This document shows positions 33,665 through 33,697 of a stretch of 33,697 nt of DNA, piece by piece. A model generated the notes under the pieces. The model worked only from the letters and a program-made list of their open reading frames with translations. It made no database searches and was not told where the DNA came from. The stretch covers positions 1 through 33,697 of the forward strand of contig CAMFND010000103.1 of NCBI GenBank assembly GCA_945965395.1, given 5' to 3'. The stretch is from an uncultured Bacteroides sp. Its GTDB lineage: Bacteria; Bacteroidota; Bacteroidia; Bacteroidales; Bacteroidaceae. Each line of letters begins with the position of its first letter. The stretch's first letter is position 1. The translations under genes and the position numbers were made by a program.

Positions 33665-33697
33665 CTGAAAAAAAATAACGCACACGGTGTTCCGGTG

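Overview
The window is chromosomal DNA from a member of the Bacteroidales, most likely a gut Bacteroides or Phocaeicola. The basis is type III glutamine synthetase, class III fructose-1,6-bisphosphatase, LL-diaminopimelate aminotransferase, SusCD-era style glycan hydrolases with signal peptides, and recurrent TAnnTTTG -7 boxes, several with a TTTG or TTG box 19 bp upstream. The genus is an inference; no 16S is present.

Region 1 (1-4.77 kb) is mobile DNA. An IS4-family transposase gene (minus strand) is split by a 3.5-kb recombinase-in-trio (RIT) element: three overlapping minus-strand tyrosine recombinase genes, each with a full R-K-H-R-H-Y set, bounded by 33-bp inverted repeats with one mismatch. 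The insertion falls inside the transposase YREK signature, between its E and K, and removing 237-3749 restores the frame. The left end carries an extra perfect 32-bp palindrome.

Region 2 (4.8-8.5 kb) is a two-gene minus-strand glycan locus: a secreted BNR_4 beta-propeller protein (PL24/PL25 lyase or GH145-like) followed by a secreted GH105-DUF2264 fusion. The pairing suggests release and removal of an unsaturated uronate from a rhamnose/glucuronate-bearing glycan.

Region 3 (8.7-25.8 kb) is housekeeping: trpS-murF (minus), carB (plus), a DUF368 undecaprenyl-phosphate transporter (minus), tpx (plus), a GDP-mannose pyrophosphorylase gene (minus) divergent from thiD, then fabD, a cytoplasmic GH13 enzyme, an acyl-CoA ligase closely followed by a surface-repeat outer-membrane protein, and a minus-strand YitT/Crp-type pair.

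Region 4 (25.9-33.7 kb) holds dapL, glnN, an AspT/YidE-type transporter, fbp and a tRNA-Glu(UUC) gene, all on the plus strand.

The most unusual non-coding structure is a pair of matching 126-bp arrays, one after carB (14584-14709) and one after fbp (33316-33441). Each has six 16-bp quasi-palindromic units at an exact 22-bp period. The first two units of each array pair into a long hairpin whose sequence differs between the loci by compensatory changes, and each array ends in a T-run plus a conserved CACTCC tail. I know of no named element matching this.
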